From the NCBI GenBank assembly GCA_016780065.1, contig JADHML010000007.1, positions 1 to 60,067 of the forward strand: a stretch of DNA of 60,067 nucleotides, in the 5' to 3' direction. A program made the position numbers and the translations under genes. Shown here one piece after another: positions 51,722 to 60,067 of the stretch (positions are counted from its first letter, which is position 1; every line of letters begins with the position of its first letter). A model generated the notes under the pieces. That model worked only from the letters and a program-made list of their open reading frames with translations. It ran no database searches and was not told where the DNA came from. Source of the DNA: Flavobacteriaceae bacterium (GTDB lineage Bacteria > Bacteroidota > Bacteroidia > Flavobacteriales > Flavobacteriaceae).

Positions 51722-52768
51722 TTAGTCTCTTTTTTTTGTTTTTTTATTATCTCTTATTGGGAGTGGATTTGCGTTTATTTGAAGGAATTCTTGGCGTTTG
51801 CCCACAATGTCCAAAGCAGCAAAAACCGCTTGTCGAAAAGAGTGGTGATCCGCAAGGCCTTTCCCTGCAATTGCAAAAGCTGTTCCATGATCTGGAGAGG
51901 TACGAACAGCCGATAAGCCAGCCGTATAATTGACCCCTTCTCCAAAAGATAGGGTCTTAAAAGGAATAAGTCCTTGGTCGTGATAAGCAGCCAAAACCGC
52001 ATCATATTTTAAGAATTCTTGGCTTCCAAAAAAGGCATCCGCGGAAAACGGACCAAACAATAAGGTGTTCTCAATCTGTTCGGCTGATAATATAGGGGCC
52101 AGAATCTGATCGTCTTCGGTGCCAATCACTCCATGGTCACCCGCATGAGGGTTGATGCCCAGTACTGCAATCTTGGGTTTGCGAATGCCAAAATCTTTTT
52201 GAAGGGATTGAGACATTAGTTTGAGTTTATCCACAATGTGTTCTGTAGTCAACATTTTTGTGACTTCACTAATGGGCACATGGTCTGTAAGCAGCCCTAC
52301 GCGAAGTTGGTTGTGAATCATAAACATCAGTGCATTGCCTCCTAGTTCTTGAGCGAGATAGTCGGTGTGTCCTGGAAAAGCAAAATGATCACTTTGTATA
52401 GAGGCTTTGTTTATGGGAGCAGTCACCAAAGCTTGGATGGTTCCGTTTTTAAGAGATTGAGTCGCTGCTGTTAGCGATTCTAAAGCATATACGCCTGCTG
52501 ATTTGGTTTCTTTGCCATACTCAACTTCAGGGTTATTTTTCCAGCAATCAACTACATTCAATGTCCTGCGCTGTGGACGATCTTTGAGAGGTTGTATAGG
52601 TACCTTTAATCCAAAGTGCTTGCTTTGAGATTCCAAAAAATCTGCCCGGGCATACACAACTGGGGTGCAAAAGTCAAACATTCGAGCGTCAGAAAAGGTT
52701 TTTAGCACGACTTCTGGGCCAATGCCGTTGGGGTCACCTATCGAAATCCCTAAAACCAAACTGCTCAT
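51722..52768 (-). CDS. pdxA: 4-hydroxythreonine-4-phosphate dehydrogenase
   Basis: This 348-residue protein starts LVLGISIGDPNGIGPEVVLK. The metal and substrate residues lie in VTAPINKASI, FPGHTDYLAQELG, VLGINPHAGDHGVIGTEDDQ and YDAVLAAYHDQGLIPFKTLS; TSPDHGTAFAIAGKGLADHH ends the core. It oxidises 4-phosphohydroxy-L-threonine in vitamin B6 (pyridoxal phosphate) synthesis. It is first in a minus-strand group with yceD and rpmF and divergent from ribE. Confidence 0.95.
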   Translation of the reverse strand: MSSLVLGISIGDPNGIGPEVVLKTFSDARMFDFCTPVVYARADFLESQSKHFGLKVPIQPLKDRPQRRTLNVVDCWKNNPEVEYGKETKSAGVYALESLTAATQSLKNGTIQALVTAPINKASIQSDHFAFPGHTDYLAQELGGNALMFMIHNQLRVGLLTDHVPISEVTKMLTTEHIVDKLKLMSQSLQKDFGIRKPKIAVLGINPHAGDHGVIGTEDDQILAPILSAEQIENTLLFGPFSADAFFGSQEFLKYDAVLAAYHDQGLIPFKTLSFGEGVNYTAGLSAVRTSPDHGTAFAIAGKGLADHHSFRQAVFAALDIVGKRQEFLQINANPLPIRDNKKTKKRD

Positions 52769-52778
52769 CTTTTATGCG

Positions 52779-52795
52779 TATTTTTGGCAAAGTTA
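52779..52795. promoter_or_regulatory. face-to-face -7 boxes between pdxA and ribE
   Basis: The plus strand has TATTTTTG (52779-52786), 25 bp before the ribE ATG. The minus strand has TAACTTTG (52795-52788), 20 bp before the pdxA ATG. Both match TAnnTTTG and are 1 bp apart. No clear -33 TTG was found for either. Confidence 0.4.
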
Positions 52796-52810
52796 ACCAA
52801 ATTCGGGTCT

Positions 52811-53398
52811 ATGTTTACGGGTATTATTGAGTGTTTGGGGAAAATTGTAGCTATCAATCGCGATCAAGAAAACATACATATTCGTGTGGAAAGTGTTCTT
52901 GCCGATCACCTCAAAATCGATCAAAGCTTGGCACACGATGGGGTATGCCTAACGGTGGTAGCTATTGAAGGAAGTGTTCATACTGTAACGGCCATTCAAG
53001 AAACCTTAGAAAAAACTGCCTTACGTGACTGGAAAGTAGGAAAAGTTGTCAATTTGGAGCGCGCCATGAAACTAGGCGATCGACTCGACGGGCATCTTGT
53101 GCAGGGGCATGTCGATCAAGTGGGTAAATGCCTGTCTGTAGACGATGAAAGCGGAAGTTGGCGATACACCTTTAGATTCAATCCTGATTTAGGAAATATC
53201 GTTATCGAAAAGGGTTCCATTACAATCAACGGAACCAGCCTAACGGTCATCGATGCTCAAAAAGATCGTTTTAGCGTAGCCATTATCCCCTACACACATG
53301 AACACACCAATTTTCACCAAATTGAAGTAGGAAACCTCGTGAATTTGGAATTTGATATGATTGGTAAATACATCGCTCGCCTTCATGAGCGCTCATAA
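52811..53398 (+). CDS. ribE: riboflavin synthase, alpha subunit
   Basis: It starts at ATG 52811 (MFTGIIECLGKI), the family start. This 195-residue protein has two lumazine-binding barrels: LAHDGVCLTVVAIEG with NLERAMKLGDRLDGHLVQGH in the first half, and ITINGTSLTVIDAQ with FSVAIIPYTHEHTNF in the second. The first-half NLERA and the second-half NLEFDMIGKY segments end each barrel. It dismutates two lumazines to give riboflavin. Single gene, divergent from pdxA. Confidence 0.95.
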   Translation: MFTGIIECLGKIVAINRDQENIHIRVESVLADHLKIDQSLAHDGVCLTVVAIEGSVHTVTAIQETLEKTALRDWKVGKVVNLERAMKLGDRLDGHLVQGHVDQVGKCLSVDDESGSWRYTFRFNPDLGNIVIEKGSITINGTSLTVIDAQKDRFSVAIIPYTHEHTNFHQIEVGNLVNLEFDMIGKYIARLHERS

Positions 53399-53481
53399 AT
53401 TGGGTTAATTTTTTTTGTCAGCTCGATCTTATTTGCCTCTTTTTTCTGTAAATTTGGTGGAAACCTCCAAATCTTTTTGTC

Positions 53482-54348
53482 ATGAAACATTTTTTGTCTT
53501 TTCACCTATTTATTTGCTTGGCTTTTTTTTCTGTTCACAGTCAGGTTATGATTACTGAACTTGCCGACCCTGCTGACAATGACAGCCAGGGCAGGTTTGT
53601 GGAACTCTACAATTACTCGAGTGGAACTGTTGACTTAACGGATTGGTCGTTGACTTCATGGACTGGAAGTTCTGGCGGAACATCAACACGCGATCTTTCA
53701 GGAAGTCTCGATGCTGGAGCATTTTACATAATTGCAGGATCAATTTCGGGCTTCACAACTGTTTATGGGCAAAGTCCAGACATTTCCGGAGCTTCTGTTG
53801 CGAGCAGAAATGGTGATGATGGTTTTATATTATTTAATGGCAACACCATAGTTGATGCGTATGGCACCTTTAGCGAGAACAATGGTGTTTTTACTTACGA
53901 CAATGGCGATGATACGTGTTGGGAATATTCAGATGGTCGTGCTTACAGAAAAGTTACAGTAACATCTGCCAACCCCAACTTTGACGATAGTGAGTGGGTG
54001 GTGTTTAATAACTTAGATTCCGGAATAACAACTTGCACTGACTATTTCTCTGGAGCAGAACATGAAAAAAATGTTGCTGACATGGGGCCTTTTGTATTAG
54101 GGGAAACTTTATCAATCCACGAGAATCCTTCGTTTACAATCACCCCCAACCCGGTTTCAGAAGGCAATGTATACCTCAAAGGGCTCCCTAAGCCTGTAAA
54201 GGTTTCTCTTTACAACCTTTCCGGTCAATTGATTCAAGAACAAATCACTAGCGAATTGTTGGATGTCCGTGGACTATCAATTGGTCTGTATCTTCTACGA
54301 ATTCATCACCCCCATTGGGTTCTCACGCGCAAACTGGTCATTGAATAG
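53482..54348 (+). CDS. secreted lamin-tail-domain protein with T9SS tail
   Basis: This 288-residue protein has a signal peptide (AFFSVHSQ). A lamin tail domain (about 20-130) has VMITELADPADNDSQGRFVE, then LYNYSSGTVDLTDWSLTSW and FYIIAGS. WEYSDGRAYRK and DSEWVVFNNLD are a later conserved part. The C-terminus (about 215-288) is a T9SS sorting domain: FTITPNPVSEGNVYLKGL, VSLYNLSGQLIQEQI, YLLRIHHPHWVLTRKLVIE. It is likely exported and surface-bound. Lamin-tail domains often occur in extracellular nucleases, but no nuclease domain is present here. Convergent with envC. Confidence 0.85.
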   Translation: MKHFLSFHLFICLAFFSVHSQVMITELADPADNDSQGRFVELYNYSSGTVDLTDWSLTSWTGSSGGTSTRDLSGSLDAGAFYIIAGSISGFTTVYGQSPDISGASVASRNGDDGFILFNGNTIVDAYGTFSENNGVFTYDNGDDTCWEYSDGRAYRKVTVTSANPNFDDSEWVVFNNLDSGITTCTDYFSGAEHEKNVADMGPFVLGETLSIHENPSFTITPNPVSEGNVYLKGLPKPVKVSLYNLSGQLIQEQITSELLDVRGLSIGLYLLRIHHPHWVLTRKLVIE

Positions 54349-54350
54349 GC

Positions 54351-55553
54351 TTATTGCATCTGATAGATCCAGTCTGCAGGGTTTTGGGGTGTCGTCGTTC
54401 GGAAGATGCTAAATTGTAAAGTAGTTCTATTGGTGTCTGAGTTGGTAAACACTGTTCCAATGTTTTGTTTGGCCAATACTTTCTCCCCTTTTTGAACCTC
54501 GACTGTTGCTAAGTTTTTATAAGCTGTCACGTAACTCCCATGCTGAATCAGTACAATCGGGTTGCTTCCCTGAAATTGAACAATATTCAAAACCCTTCCA
54601 TCAAAGACCGAACGAACCTTGGCGCCCGGGCTGGTGGCAATGGTCACGCCGCTGCTTTTAATGGTTGTTGTACGCACCACAGGGTGTCGCTGGGTGCCAA
54701 ATTTTTGAATGACCACACCCTTACGGACGGGCCAGGGCAAACGACCTTTGTTTGAAGAAAACCCAGCCGATAATGCCTTTGCTTCAGGCGTAAGAGCAAA
54801 TTCAGCTGAAGTGGTCCCTGCTTTTTTGTTAGAAGCCGCAATGGCCTCTCGAATCAAGCGATCAATCTCTTTATTGATACGCGCTGTTTGTTCTTGTTTC
54901 TTTTTAATTTGAGAAGCATAACGAGAAGATTTGCTGCGTAAGCTGCGTATCAATTCTCTTTGGGAGCTGCGTTCGGATTCGAGTTGTCGTTGGGCTAAAC
55001 GGTTTTCAGTAAGTAGAGATTCTTTGGTAGATTTCTGTTGATTTAGGGTGATGTTAAGCTCTTGGAGGGTTTGGGTTTTTTCGGCAATTTTAATCCCTTG
55101 TTTTTGGCGGTAAGCAGCATATTGCTTCATATATCGTATACGCTTCACTGCTTGCCAAAAGCTTTCAGATGAAAGTAAAAACATGAGACGGTTTTGCTGA
55201 GAAGTATTTTTTCTTGACTTAACAATCATTTCGGCATAGTCTGCTTTAAGTACAGAAAGTTCCGAACGTAAATTTTCTATGTTTCTTTGATTGACTTGAA
55301 TCTGTTGATTCAGAGTATTGACCTGTCGGTTGGTCAATCGGATGAGTTGATCTAACCGTTCAATTTTAAGCTCCAAGTTCTCAACGGTTTCTAAAGCGTT
55401 GGAGGTGGTGTTTTTGTTCTGTTGTATCAAACCATTAATTTGTACAATCTCTTGTTGGAGTTGCTTGCGCTGGGCCTCTAAACGAGCCTTAGCGCTTTGA
55501 GCATACCCTAGACCCATAAAACAAAATACCATCAAAAAACAAATAGTTCTCAT
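54351..55553 (-). CDS. EnvC-like murein hydrolase activator
   Basis: This 400-residue protein has a signal peptide (FMGLGYAQ) and a long coiled coil (about 20-250) with LEAQRKQLQQEIVQINGLIQ and frequent Gln/Leu heptads. A C-terminal M23/LytM domain (about 280-400) follows: RLPWPVRKGVVIQKFGTQRH, DGRVLNIVQFQG, VLIQHGSYVTAYKNL, and ending QNPADWIYQMQ. The metal-binding His/Asp are not kept (TIKSSGVTI, TLQFSIFR), as in EnvC/NlpD. So it probably activates amidases at division. It overlaps the DUF4292 gene by 4 bp. Confidence 0.88.
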   Translation of the reverse strand: MRTICFLMVFCFMGLGYAQSAKARLEAQRKQLQQEIVQINGLIQQNKNTTSNALETVENLELKIERLDQLIRLTNRQVNTLNQQIQVNQRNIENLRSELSVLKADYAEMIVKSRKNTSQQNRLMFLLSSESFWQAVKRIRYMKQYAAYRQKQGIKIAEKTQTLQELNITLNQQKSTKESLLTENRLAQRQLESERSSQRELIRSLRSKSSRYASQIKKKQEQTARINKEIDRLIREAIAASNKKAGTTSAEFALTPEAKALSAGFSSNKGRLPWPVRKGVVIQKFGTQRHPVVRTTTIKSSGVTIATSPGAKVRSVFDGRVLNIVQFQGSNPIVLIQHGSYVTAYKNLATVEVQKGEKVLAKQNIGTVFTNSDTNRTTLQFSIFRTTTPQNPADWIYQMQ

Positions 55554-56296
55554 GGGGTTATAGGGGTATAGTTTTTAGGGATTTGAAAAGGGAAACGCAA
55601 GGGGGGGTCAACAACGACATTTCGAAAATTAAACTCTAAAGAGGATTGGTTAAGACGTGATTGAGCTTGAAAATTCACTTTCATAGGGAGCCAGTGGTTG
55701 CTCTTTTTTTGATAGTCAGAATAATTTACCTCCAATTGTTGTTTACCAATATACACATGTTGGTATTGAAGTAAAAAATCCTGATTGTATCTACAGACAA
55801 ACTCTAATTTCCCCTGCCTTGCCTTGAGTTGATATCCTGATTTGTGTTTGCTGAGCCGAGCGTTTAACAAGAGTTCGGGTAAAAACGGACGTCCCAACAA
55901 ACTGTTTTCTAGTGCTTGATACCCTAGATTAACTCCTAATATTTTTTGAATGGCCGAAAAATCTCCTTGGTAATACGACTTGCCTAAAACCTCATAAAAG
56001 GCCACGCCTGAAGTATCAATCTTGGCCCTGCCAATGGGAACAATCATGGAAGCATTGATCCATATTTGTTTTTGGGATTCGATTCGAATATTTGTACTTA
56101 TACGTTGGCTAGAGTCCTCAAAATTCGCCATCACGACCCCCCTTAAATTCAGAGTATTCCAAGACGACTGTGCGGCTTGAGCACCTGCAAGAAGCTCAGG
56201 GGTTGTGTTTGCAGTGGTGTTGTCAAAATCTGTTTTAAGAGCCTTGCAAGCTCCTAGTAGCAATAACATGGTTCCGATAAGCCACAGGGGTTTCAT
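55550..56296 (-). CDS. DUF4292 lipoprotein (LolA/LppX-like)
   Basis: This 248-residue protein has a lipoprotein signal (LLLLGAC, Cys17). It is a beta-rich protein: TLNLRGVVMANFEDSSQRIS, QKQIWINASMIVPIGRAKID and SGVAFYEVLGKSYYQGDFSA, with NSLLGRPFLPE and KSNHWLPMKVNFQAQSRLNQ. The alternating strand pattern and position before EnvC match DUF4292, a group resembling LolA-type lipid carriers. Its real role is unknown. It overlaps envC by 4 bp and lies 2 bp after the nucleotidyltransferase gene. Confidence 0.8.
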   Translation of the reverse strand: MKPLWLIGTMLLLLGACKALKTDFDNTTANTTPELLAGAQAAQSSWNTLNLRGVVMANFEDSSQRISTNIRIESQKQIWINASMIVPIGRAKIDTSGVAFYEVLGKSYYQGDFSAIQKILGVNLGYQALENSLLGRPFLPELLLNARLSKHKSGYQLKARQGKLEFVCRYNQDFLLQYQHVYIGKQQLEVNYSDYQKKSNHWLPMKVNFQAQSRLNQSSLEFNFRNVVVDPPLRFPFQIPKNYTPITP

Positions 56297-56298
56297 CT

Positions 56299-57315
56299 CT
56301 ATGAGGTTAGTTTTGAAAAATCTCCTAAGCTTAAGGTGGTAAAATGACCATCGTAAAGCACATGGCTTCCAATCATGGAGTTTTTAATATGCGCATTGGT
56401 CAATACGGTATTTGATTGTACAATGCTGTTTTCAATCGTGCTGTTTTCAACACGAGTATCTGCGCCCAAAGAGACATAAGGCCCCACGGTGCTATTGGTC
56501 AGCTTGACCCCTTTTCCAATAAAACACGGTGGAATGATGGTGCTGTTGTGATTGGTGTGAGTTGCAACCAAGACCTCTCCCTCGTCGTGTAAAAACTGTA
56601 ACATTTTTTGATTGGTTTGGATGGTGATCTCAGGATTTCCACAATCCATCCATTCCGCAACTTTGCTAGGCACAAAACGTTTTCCGTTTTGAATCATCCT
56701 CAAGATTCCATCATTGATCTGGTATTCACCCCCTCGTGTAAGGTTTTCATTGATGACGTTTTGTAGTTCGGCTTTTAATTGGCCTATTTCTTTAAAATAA
56801 TACACTCCTATGGCTGCCATGTCAGAAACAAATTGTTGGGGTTTTTCAACCATTCCTTTTACATCGCCGTTATCGTTGAGTTGTACAACCCCATAGGCCT
56901 GTGGGTTGTCAACTTGCTTGACCCAAATAGCGGCATCAACCTCGGGGTCTAAGTTGAAATCTGCGCGGATGAGGGTGTCGGCATAAGCAACCACTGCCGG
57001 GCCAGATAAAATAGGCTCGGCGCACATAATAGCATGACCTGTGCCTAGAGGGGTGTTTTGTCTAAAAATATGAGGAGCCGCATTCAGGTCTTTGGCTAAT
57101 TTGGTCAAATGTTCTACTACTTCATCTCCAAAAAAAGCAGGGTCACCCAATACAAAACCAATGTCTGTGATGGGCTGTTTGACAATCGCTGCAATATCCC
57201 GAACCAGGCGCTCAACAATCGGCATGCCTGCAACAGCGATCAAGGGTTTCGGGGTGGTTAAAGTGTGTGGTCGCAGTCTTGAACCGCGTCCAGCCATCGG
57301 TACGATAATCTTCAT
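56299..57315 (-). CDS. sugar-phosphate nucleotidyltransferase with left-handed beta-helix
   Basis: This 338-residue protein has an NTP-transferase signature: IIVPMAGRGSRLRPHTLTTP and PLIAVAGMPIVERLV. VVAYADTLIRADF holds the metal Asp, and VQLNDNGDVKGMVEKPQQF follows. The C-terminal third (about 255-338) is a hexapeptide-repeat (left-handed beta-helix) tail with CFIGKGVKLTNSTVGPYVSL and VENSTIENSIVQSNTVLTN. It activates a sugar-1-phosphate (glucose or mannose type). It is in a glycan-linked cluster with the flippase gene. Confidence 0.87.
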   Translation of the reverse strand: MKIIVPMAGRGSRLRPHTLTTPKPLIAVAGMPIVERLVRDIAAIVKQPITDIGFVLGDPAFFGDEVVEHLTKLAKDLNAAPHIFRQNTPLGTGHAIMCAEPILSGPAVVAYADTLIRADFNLDPEVDAAIWVKQVDNPQAYGVVQLNDNGDVKGMVEKPQQFVSDMAAIGVYYFKEIGQLKAELQNVINENLTRGGEYQINDGILRMIQNGKRFVPSKVAEWMDCGNPEITIQTNQKMLQFLHDEGEVLVATHTNHNSTIIPPCFIGKGVKLTNSTVGPYVSLGADTRVENSTIENSIVQSNTVLTNAHIKNSMIGSHVLYDGHFTTLSLGDFSKLTS

Positions 57316-57319
57316 ATGT

Positions 57320-57754
57320 TCATTTTAGTCCTGTACTTCCAAATCCTCCTGAGCCGCGTTCAGAAACGCTTAGAGACTCTGTAAGCTCCCAAGAGATTTG
57401 TTCGTGCTTTGCAATCACCAATTGAGCAATACGTGTGCCATGATCAATTGTAAAATTTTCTTGAGATAGGTTAATCAATATAATGCCTATTTCACCTCTG
57501 TAGTCTGCATCAATAGTGCCTGGAGCATTTAACACTGTAATCCCTTTTTTAAGAGCCAATCCACTGCGAGGTCGAACCTGTGCTTCGACTCCAAGGGGCA
57601 ACTCTATGAACAACCCTGTTTTGATCAGTGTTCTTTCCATGGGGGCTAAGGTCACGGGCGCGTCAAGGTTAGCTCGCAAATCCATTCCTGCAGAAGCACT
57701 GGTTTCATAATGAGGTAGTGGATGGTCTGATTGGTTGATGATACGAATGTTCAT
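57320..57754 (-). CDS. dut: dUTP diphosphatase
   Basis: It starts at ATG 57754 ([20 protein letters not shown]), overlapping the flippase stop by 4 bp. This 144-residue protein has the five Dut motifs: [63 protein letters not shown] and the C-terminal arm [11 protein letters not shown]. It removes dUTP and supplies dUMP for thymidylate synthesis. The normal length is 145-150. Confidence 0.96.
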   Translation of the reverse strand: MNIRIINQSDHPLPHYETSASAGMDLRANLDAPVTLAPMERTLIKTGLFIELPLGVEAQVRPRSGLALKKGITVLNAPGTIDADYRGEIGIILINLSQENFTIDHGTRIAQLVIAKHEQISWELTESLSVSERGSGGFGSTGLK

Positions 57755-59172
57755 AAGCGAAACAATTGTTTGAGTTCTCGTTGCTCCATAAAGAAGCCTA
57801 TTGACAAAAATACAAAAACGAACAGCGCTCCAACACCCAATTGTCCGGAGAACTTTGTCCAATGAACAGCACAGAGGCCAGCACTTAAAACAAGGTATCC
57901 TAAAATACGTTTGGTAGGATAAGGTATAGGGTAATGTTTCTTGCCTAACACATAAGACGCCAACGCCATACATCCATAAGCCAAAAGAGTTGCCCAAGCA
58001 GCTCCCATAAAGCCTATCAACGGAATGAGCCAAATATTCAATAATATGGTTGCGGTTGCGGCAGCCAAAGAAATATACATACCATAGGATGTGCGATCCG
58101 TTAGTTTATACCAAACCGATAGGTTGTGGTAAATCCCCAAAAACAAATTAGCCAACAATATGATAGGAACAATATCTATGGCCACCCAATATTCGGGTCT
58201 ACGAATAAGGGCCTCTTTAAGGGGTTCTATGCCGACCCCTACTGTAAGCAATAAAAACCCTCCAAACAACACAAAATATTTCATGATCAGCGCATAAACT
58301 TTTGGCGCATCTCGATGTTGTGCATAATTAAAGAAGAATGGCTCTGCTCCTAATCTAAACGCTTGGACAAAAAGAGTCATAAAAACCGCCAACTTATAAC
58401 ACCCACTGTAAGCGCCCATGGTGGCGTCATCAATATAATAACGAATAAGCAATTTGTCTAAATTTTCATTGATCACAAAAGCAATCCCTGCAAACATGAT
58501 AGGAGCGCCATACCCTAACATTTTTCGCAACAACGCTGCATGCCAGTTCCATTGAATCTGAAAATAAAATGGAAGTAAAAACAACAAGACAAAGGCGCTG
58601 GCTAGCAAATTGGAGATGAACACATATTGTACTGGATCTGTCCCCCACGGCAGAGAAATGCCTTGTAGAGGAAACCACCACAAAAACAATACATTTAATG
58701 TTGCGTAGATACATACATTAGACAGTTTTAAAAAGGTAAACTTTGGAACCTTCCCCGTGGCGCGTAAATAAGCAAAGGGCAACACCACTAAAGTATCACA
58801 AAGCAAAACCCCTAATAACAAAGAAAAATGATAGGGTGCCATTCCTAATGCTTCTGCAATTGAGTTTGTCTGTAAAAAAAGTATGCTGAAAACAAGTAGG
58901 GTTGTGAATGCTAAGGTAATTGTCGCGGTGCTGACAACTTGTTTGGGATTTTTTGATTGACTAAAAAATCTAAAAAAACTGGTCTCCATCCCATAGGTGA
59001 GCAGGATGTTAAAAAAAGCGGCATATACATAAAAGGCGGTATTCTCTGCATAACCTTCAACAGGAAGTGTCTGTGTGTGAAGAGGTACTAACAAAAAATT
59101 AAGCACGCGTGGAACCACGGTTGCCAACCCATATACAAAAGTTTCCTTGATGAATTGTCTTGGGTCAAACAA
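57751..59172 (-). CDS. polysaccharide flippase (Wzx/MATE-like)
   Basis: This 473-residue hydrophobic protein has about 12-14 membrane helices. The start [41 protein letters not shown] and later [20 protein letters not shown], then [20 protein letters not shown], fit the polysaccharide biosynthesis (PST/Wzx) family. It translocates lipid-linked sugars across the inner membrane. It may act with the nucleotidyltransferase gene nearby. It overlaps dut by 4 bp. Confidence 0.85.
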   Translation of the reverse strand: MFDPRQFIKETFVYGLATVVPRVLNFLLVPLHTQTLPVEGYAENTAFYVYAAFFNILLTYGMETSFFRFFSQSKNPKQVVSTATITLAFTTLLVFSILFLQTNSIAEALGMAPYHFSLLLGVLLCDTLVVLPFAYLRATGKVPKFTFLKLSNVCIYATLNVLFLWWFPLQGISLPWGTDPVQYVFISNLLASAFVLLFLLPFYFQIQWNWHAALLRKMLGYGAPIMFAGIAFVINENLDKLLIRYYIDDATMGAYSGCYKLAVFMTLFVQAFRLGAEPFFFNYAQHRDAPKVYALIMKYFVLFGGFLLLTVGVGIEPLKEALIRRPEYWVAIDIVPIILLANLFLGIYHNLSVWYKLTDRTSYGMYISLAAATATILLNIWLIPLIGFMGAAWATLLAYGCMALASYVLGKKHYPIPYPTKRILGYLVLSAGLCAVHWTKFSGQLGVGALFVFVFLSIGFFMEQRELKQLFRL

Positions 59173-59222
59173 GAGTATTGATTTGCTTTCTAAGGTACAA
59201 CGATTCGGGTGTAATCACAAGA

Positions 59223-59699
59223 TTACATATAATTTATAGAAGGTTGACGTTGAACTTTATGTACAATGGTGTAGTAGGTCTTCTTTTTTTTGAGGTACAC
59301 AATTACCAATTGGTCATTTTTTAATCTAAAAAGAGGTGGAGGATTCCCGTACTCTTTTATTGGATCATTGTGGAGTATGAGTTCTCGGGGGGCTTGCGGA
59401 GGTGTGGAAATGTAGGCTCGATATACACTTGTTTTGAGATCAGATTTTCGGTAATCAATCTGAGCTTTTTGGTCTTGATAATATACATAAAGCAGCGCGT
59501 CGCTTGGCTTATTGAGTTTTATTTCGATATTGATTCCAGAGCCTCCTCCACGCACCCCAGACACCCAAGGAGTGGCCGTGACAGACAACACTTCAAAAGG
59601 CGGGTTGTTGTCTAATATGGGCTTCATTCCTTGATTTTGGGAAGACCCACAACCCAAACAAACGATCGATAGATATAATAAGAAAACAGAAAGTTTCAT
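59223..59699 (-). CDS. small hypothetical lipoprotein
   Basis: It starts at ATG 59699 (MKLSVFLLYLSIVCLGC), because this gives a lipobox (VCLGC, Cys17). This 158-residue protein is mainly beta-strand in look: FEVLSVTATPWVSGVRGGGS, GINIEIKLNKPSDALLYVYY and LVIYLKKKKTYYTIVHKVQR-like ends. I do not recognise the family. It lies between the flippase and atpG genes on the minus strand, near the cluster's start. An outer-membrane or periplasmic anchor is likely. Confidence 0.7.
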   Translation of the reverse strand: MKLSVFLLYLSIVCLGCGSSQNQGMKPILDNNPPFEVLSVTATPWVSGVRGGGSGINIEIKLNKPSDALLYVYYQDQKAQIDYRKSDLKTSVYRAYISTPPQAPRELILHNDPIKEYGNPPPLFRLKNDQLVIVYLKKKKTYYTIVHKVQRQPSINYM

Positions 59700-59741
59700 T
59701 ACTGCCAATTTAGCAAAGTAAATCAACTTTAATGCCAGAGG

Positions 59742-60067
59742 TTAGCTTTTCAATGCCTCCGCTCCTCCGACGATCTCTAGTATCTCGTTGGTAATAGCGG
59801 CTTGGCGCGCCTTATTGTAAGTCAGTTTAAGCTGATCTCTAAGCTCGGTCGCGTTGTCGGTGGCTTTGTGCATCGCAGTCATACGAGCACCGTGCTCACT
59901 AGCAAAAGAATCTCGTATGGCCTTAAACAACTGGGTTTTAAGCGCTTTAGGAATAAGGGTGTTTACGATTTCAGATTGTTGAGGTTCGTAAATATAATCC
60001 GTGGTGGTTGTCTCTTCGGCTTGAAGAGGGACAATTGGTAAAAACTGTTCGGAAGTTACGAGTTGAG
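59742..60067 (-). CDS. atpG: ATP synthase F1 gamma subunit (C-terminal part)
   Basis: Only the 3' end is in the window; the gene continues beyond 60067. The visible end reads QLVTSEQFLPIVPLQAEE, IYEPQQSEIVNTLIPKALK, SFASEHGARMTAMHKATDNA and LTYNKARQAAITNEILEIVG, then GAEALKS. This C-terminal helix with SEHGARMTAMxxATDNA is characteristic of the gamma subunit, the rotor shaft of F1. It should belong to the atp operon lying outside the window. Confidence 0.93.
   Translation of the reverse strand, partial: QLVTSEQFLPIVPLQAEETTTTDYIYEPQQSEIVNTLIPKALKTQLFKAIRDSFASEHGARMTAMHKATDNATELRDQLKLTYNKARQAAITNEILEIVGGAEALKS

Noticed and set aside
52769-52810. FMN riboswitch before ribE
   Set aside because: Only 42 bp separate ribE from the divergent pdxA gene, too short for the FMN aptamer.
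1-60067. CRISPR array, prophage or complete insertion sequence
   Set aside because: No regular short repeats with spacers, no transposase, no capsid, terminase or tail genes. Only integrase 3' ends and short direct repeats were found.

Overview
The window is a stretch of chromosome from a member of the Bacteroidota, almost certainly family Flavobacteriaceae. The support is: type IX secretion (T9SS) C-terminal sorting tails and a PorZ-like protein; a SusC-like TonB-dependent receptor with a carboxypeptidase-regulatory N-terminus; the yceD-rpmF-fabH-accB-accC block; Bacteroidota-style -7 boxes (TAnnTTTG) and weak or absent Shine-Dalgarno sequences; and low to moderate GC. No species can be named from the sequence alone. 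No tRNA, rRNA, CRISPR array or complete insertion sequence was seen.

Region 1 (1-2960) is accessory DNA. It starts with two tandem units of about 161 bp. Each has a strong hairpin, a conserved 34-nt block that looks like a tRNA 3' end, and its own rho-independent terminator. Small exported-protein genes follow: an AhpD-like protein and a frameshifted FISUMP/T9SS protein that share a duplicated leader and signal-peptide start. Next come two tiny membrane proteins and a lipoprotein. Two copies of the 3' end of a tyrosine recombinase gene bracket the lipoprotein gene, which gives a cassette-like arrangement.

Region 2 (2960-8100) is an A/T-rich surface-glycan island. It holds a GT92-type glycosyltransferase and two paralogous pairs of Stealth-type sugar-phosphate transferase plus GT-A-like glycosyltransferase, on opposite strands and in shuffled order. 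About 530 bp without a convincing gene follows.

Region 3 (8100-19030) holds envelope and periplasmic functions: an e(P4)-type acid phosphatase, a SnoaL plus glycogen-binding-like secreted protein, a PhoD-like phosphatase and a beta-carbonic anhydrase. An ECF sigma / membrane protein / Spy-like (LTxxQ) locus carries the same ECF-like promoter (CAACT-N14-GGGTCTAAA) in front of both the sigma gene and the Spy-like gene. An unusual acyltransferase-SGNH hydrolase fusion, a GlcD/GlcF-type fused dehydrogenase, an EamA transporter and an ArsC-like protein complete the region.

Region 4 (19100-47900) is mostly conserved housekeeping: trans-sulfuration enzyme, gdhA, porZ-recO-TonB receptor, ileS-dksA-lspA, a folate enzyme, uvrC-patatin/Omp85-DUF3108-M23-pgi (a chain of overlapping genes), recJ-rsmI-DoxX on the minus strand, tdk-alr, asd and a prolyl oligopeptidase.

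Region 5 (47900-60067) contains the minus-strand pdxA-yceD-rpmF-fabH-accB-accC block (fatty acid synthesis, ribosome and vitamin B6) and the divergent ribE. It also holds a lamin-tail T9SS protein and a minus-strand block of lipoprotein, flippase, dut, nucleotidyltransferase, DUF4292 and envC genes. The truncated atpG gene runs off the right edge. The most promising leads are the recombinase-3'-end cassette arrangement, the tandem RNA-like units, the self-consistent ECF promoter pair, the Stealth/GT double pair and the acyltransferase-SGNH fusion.
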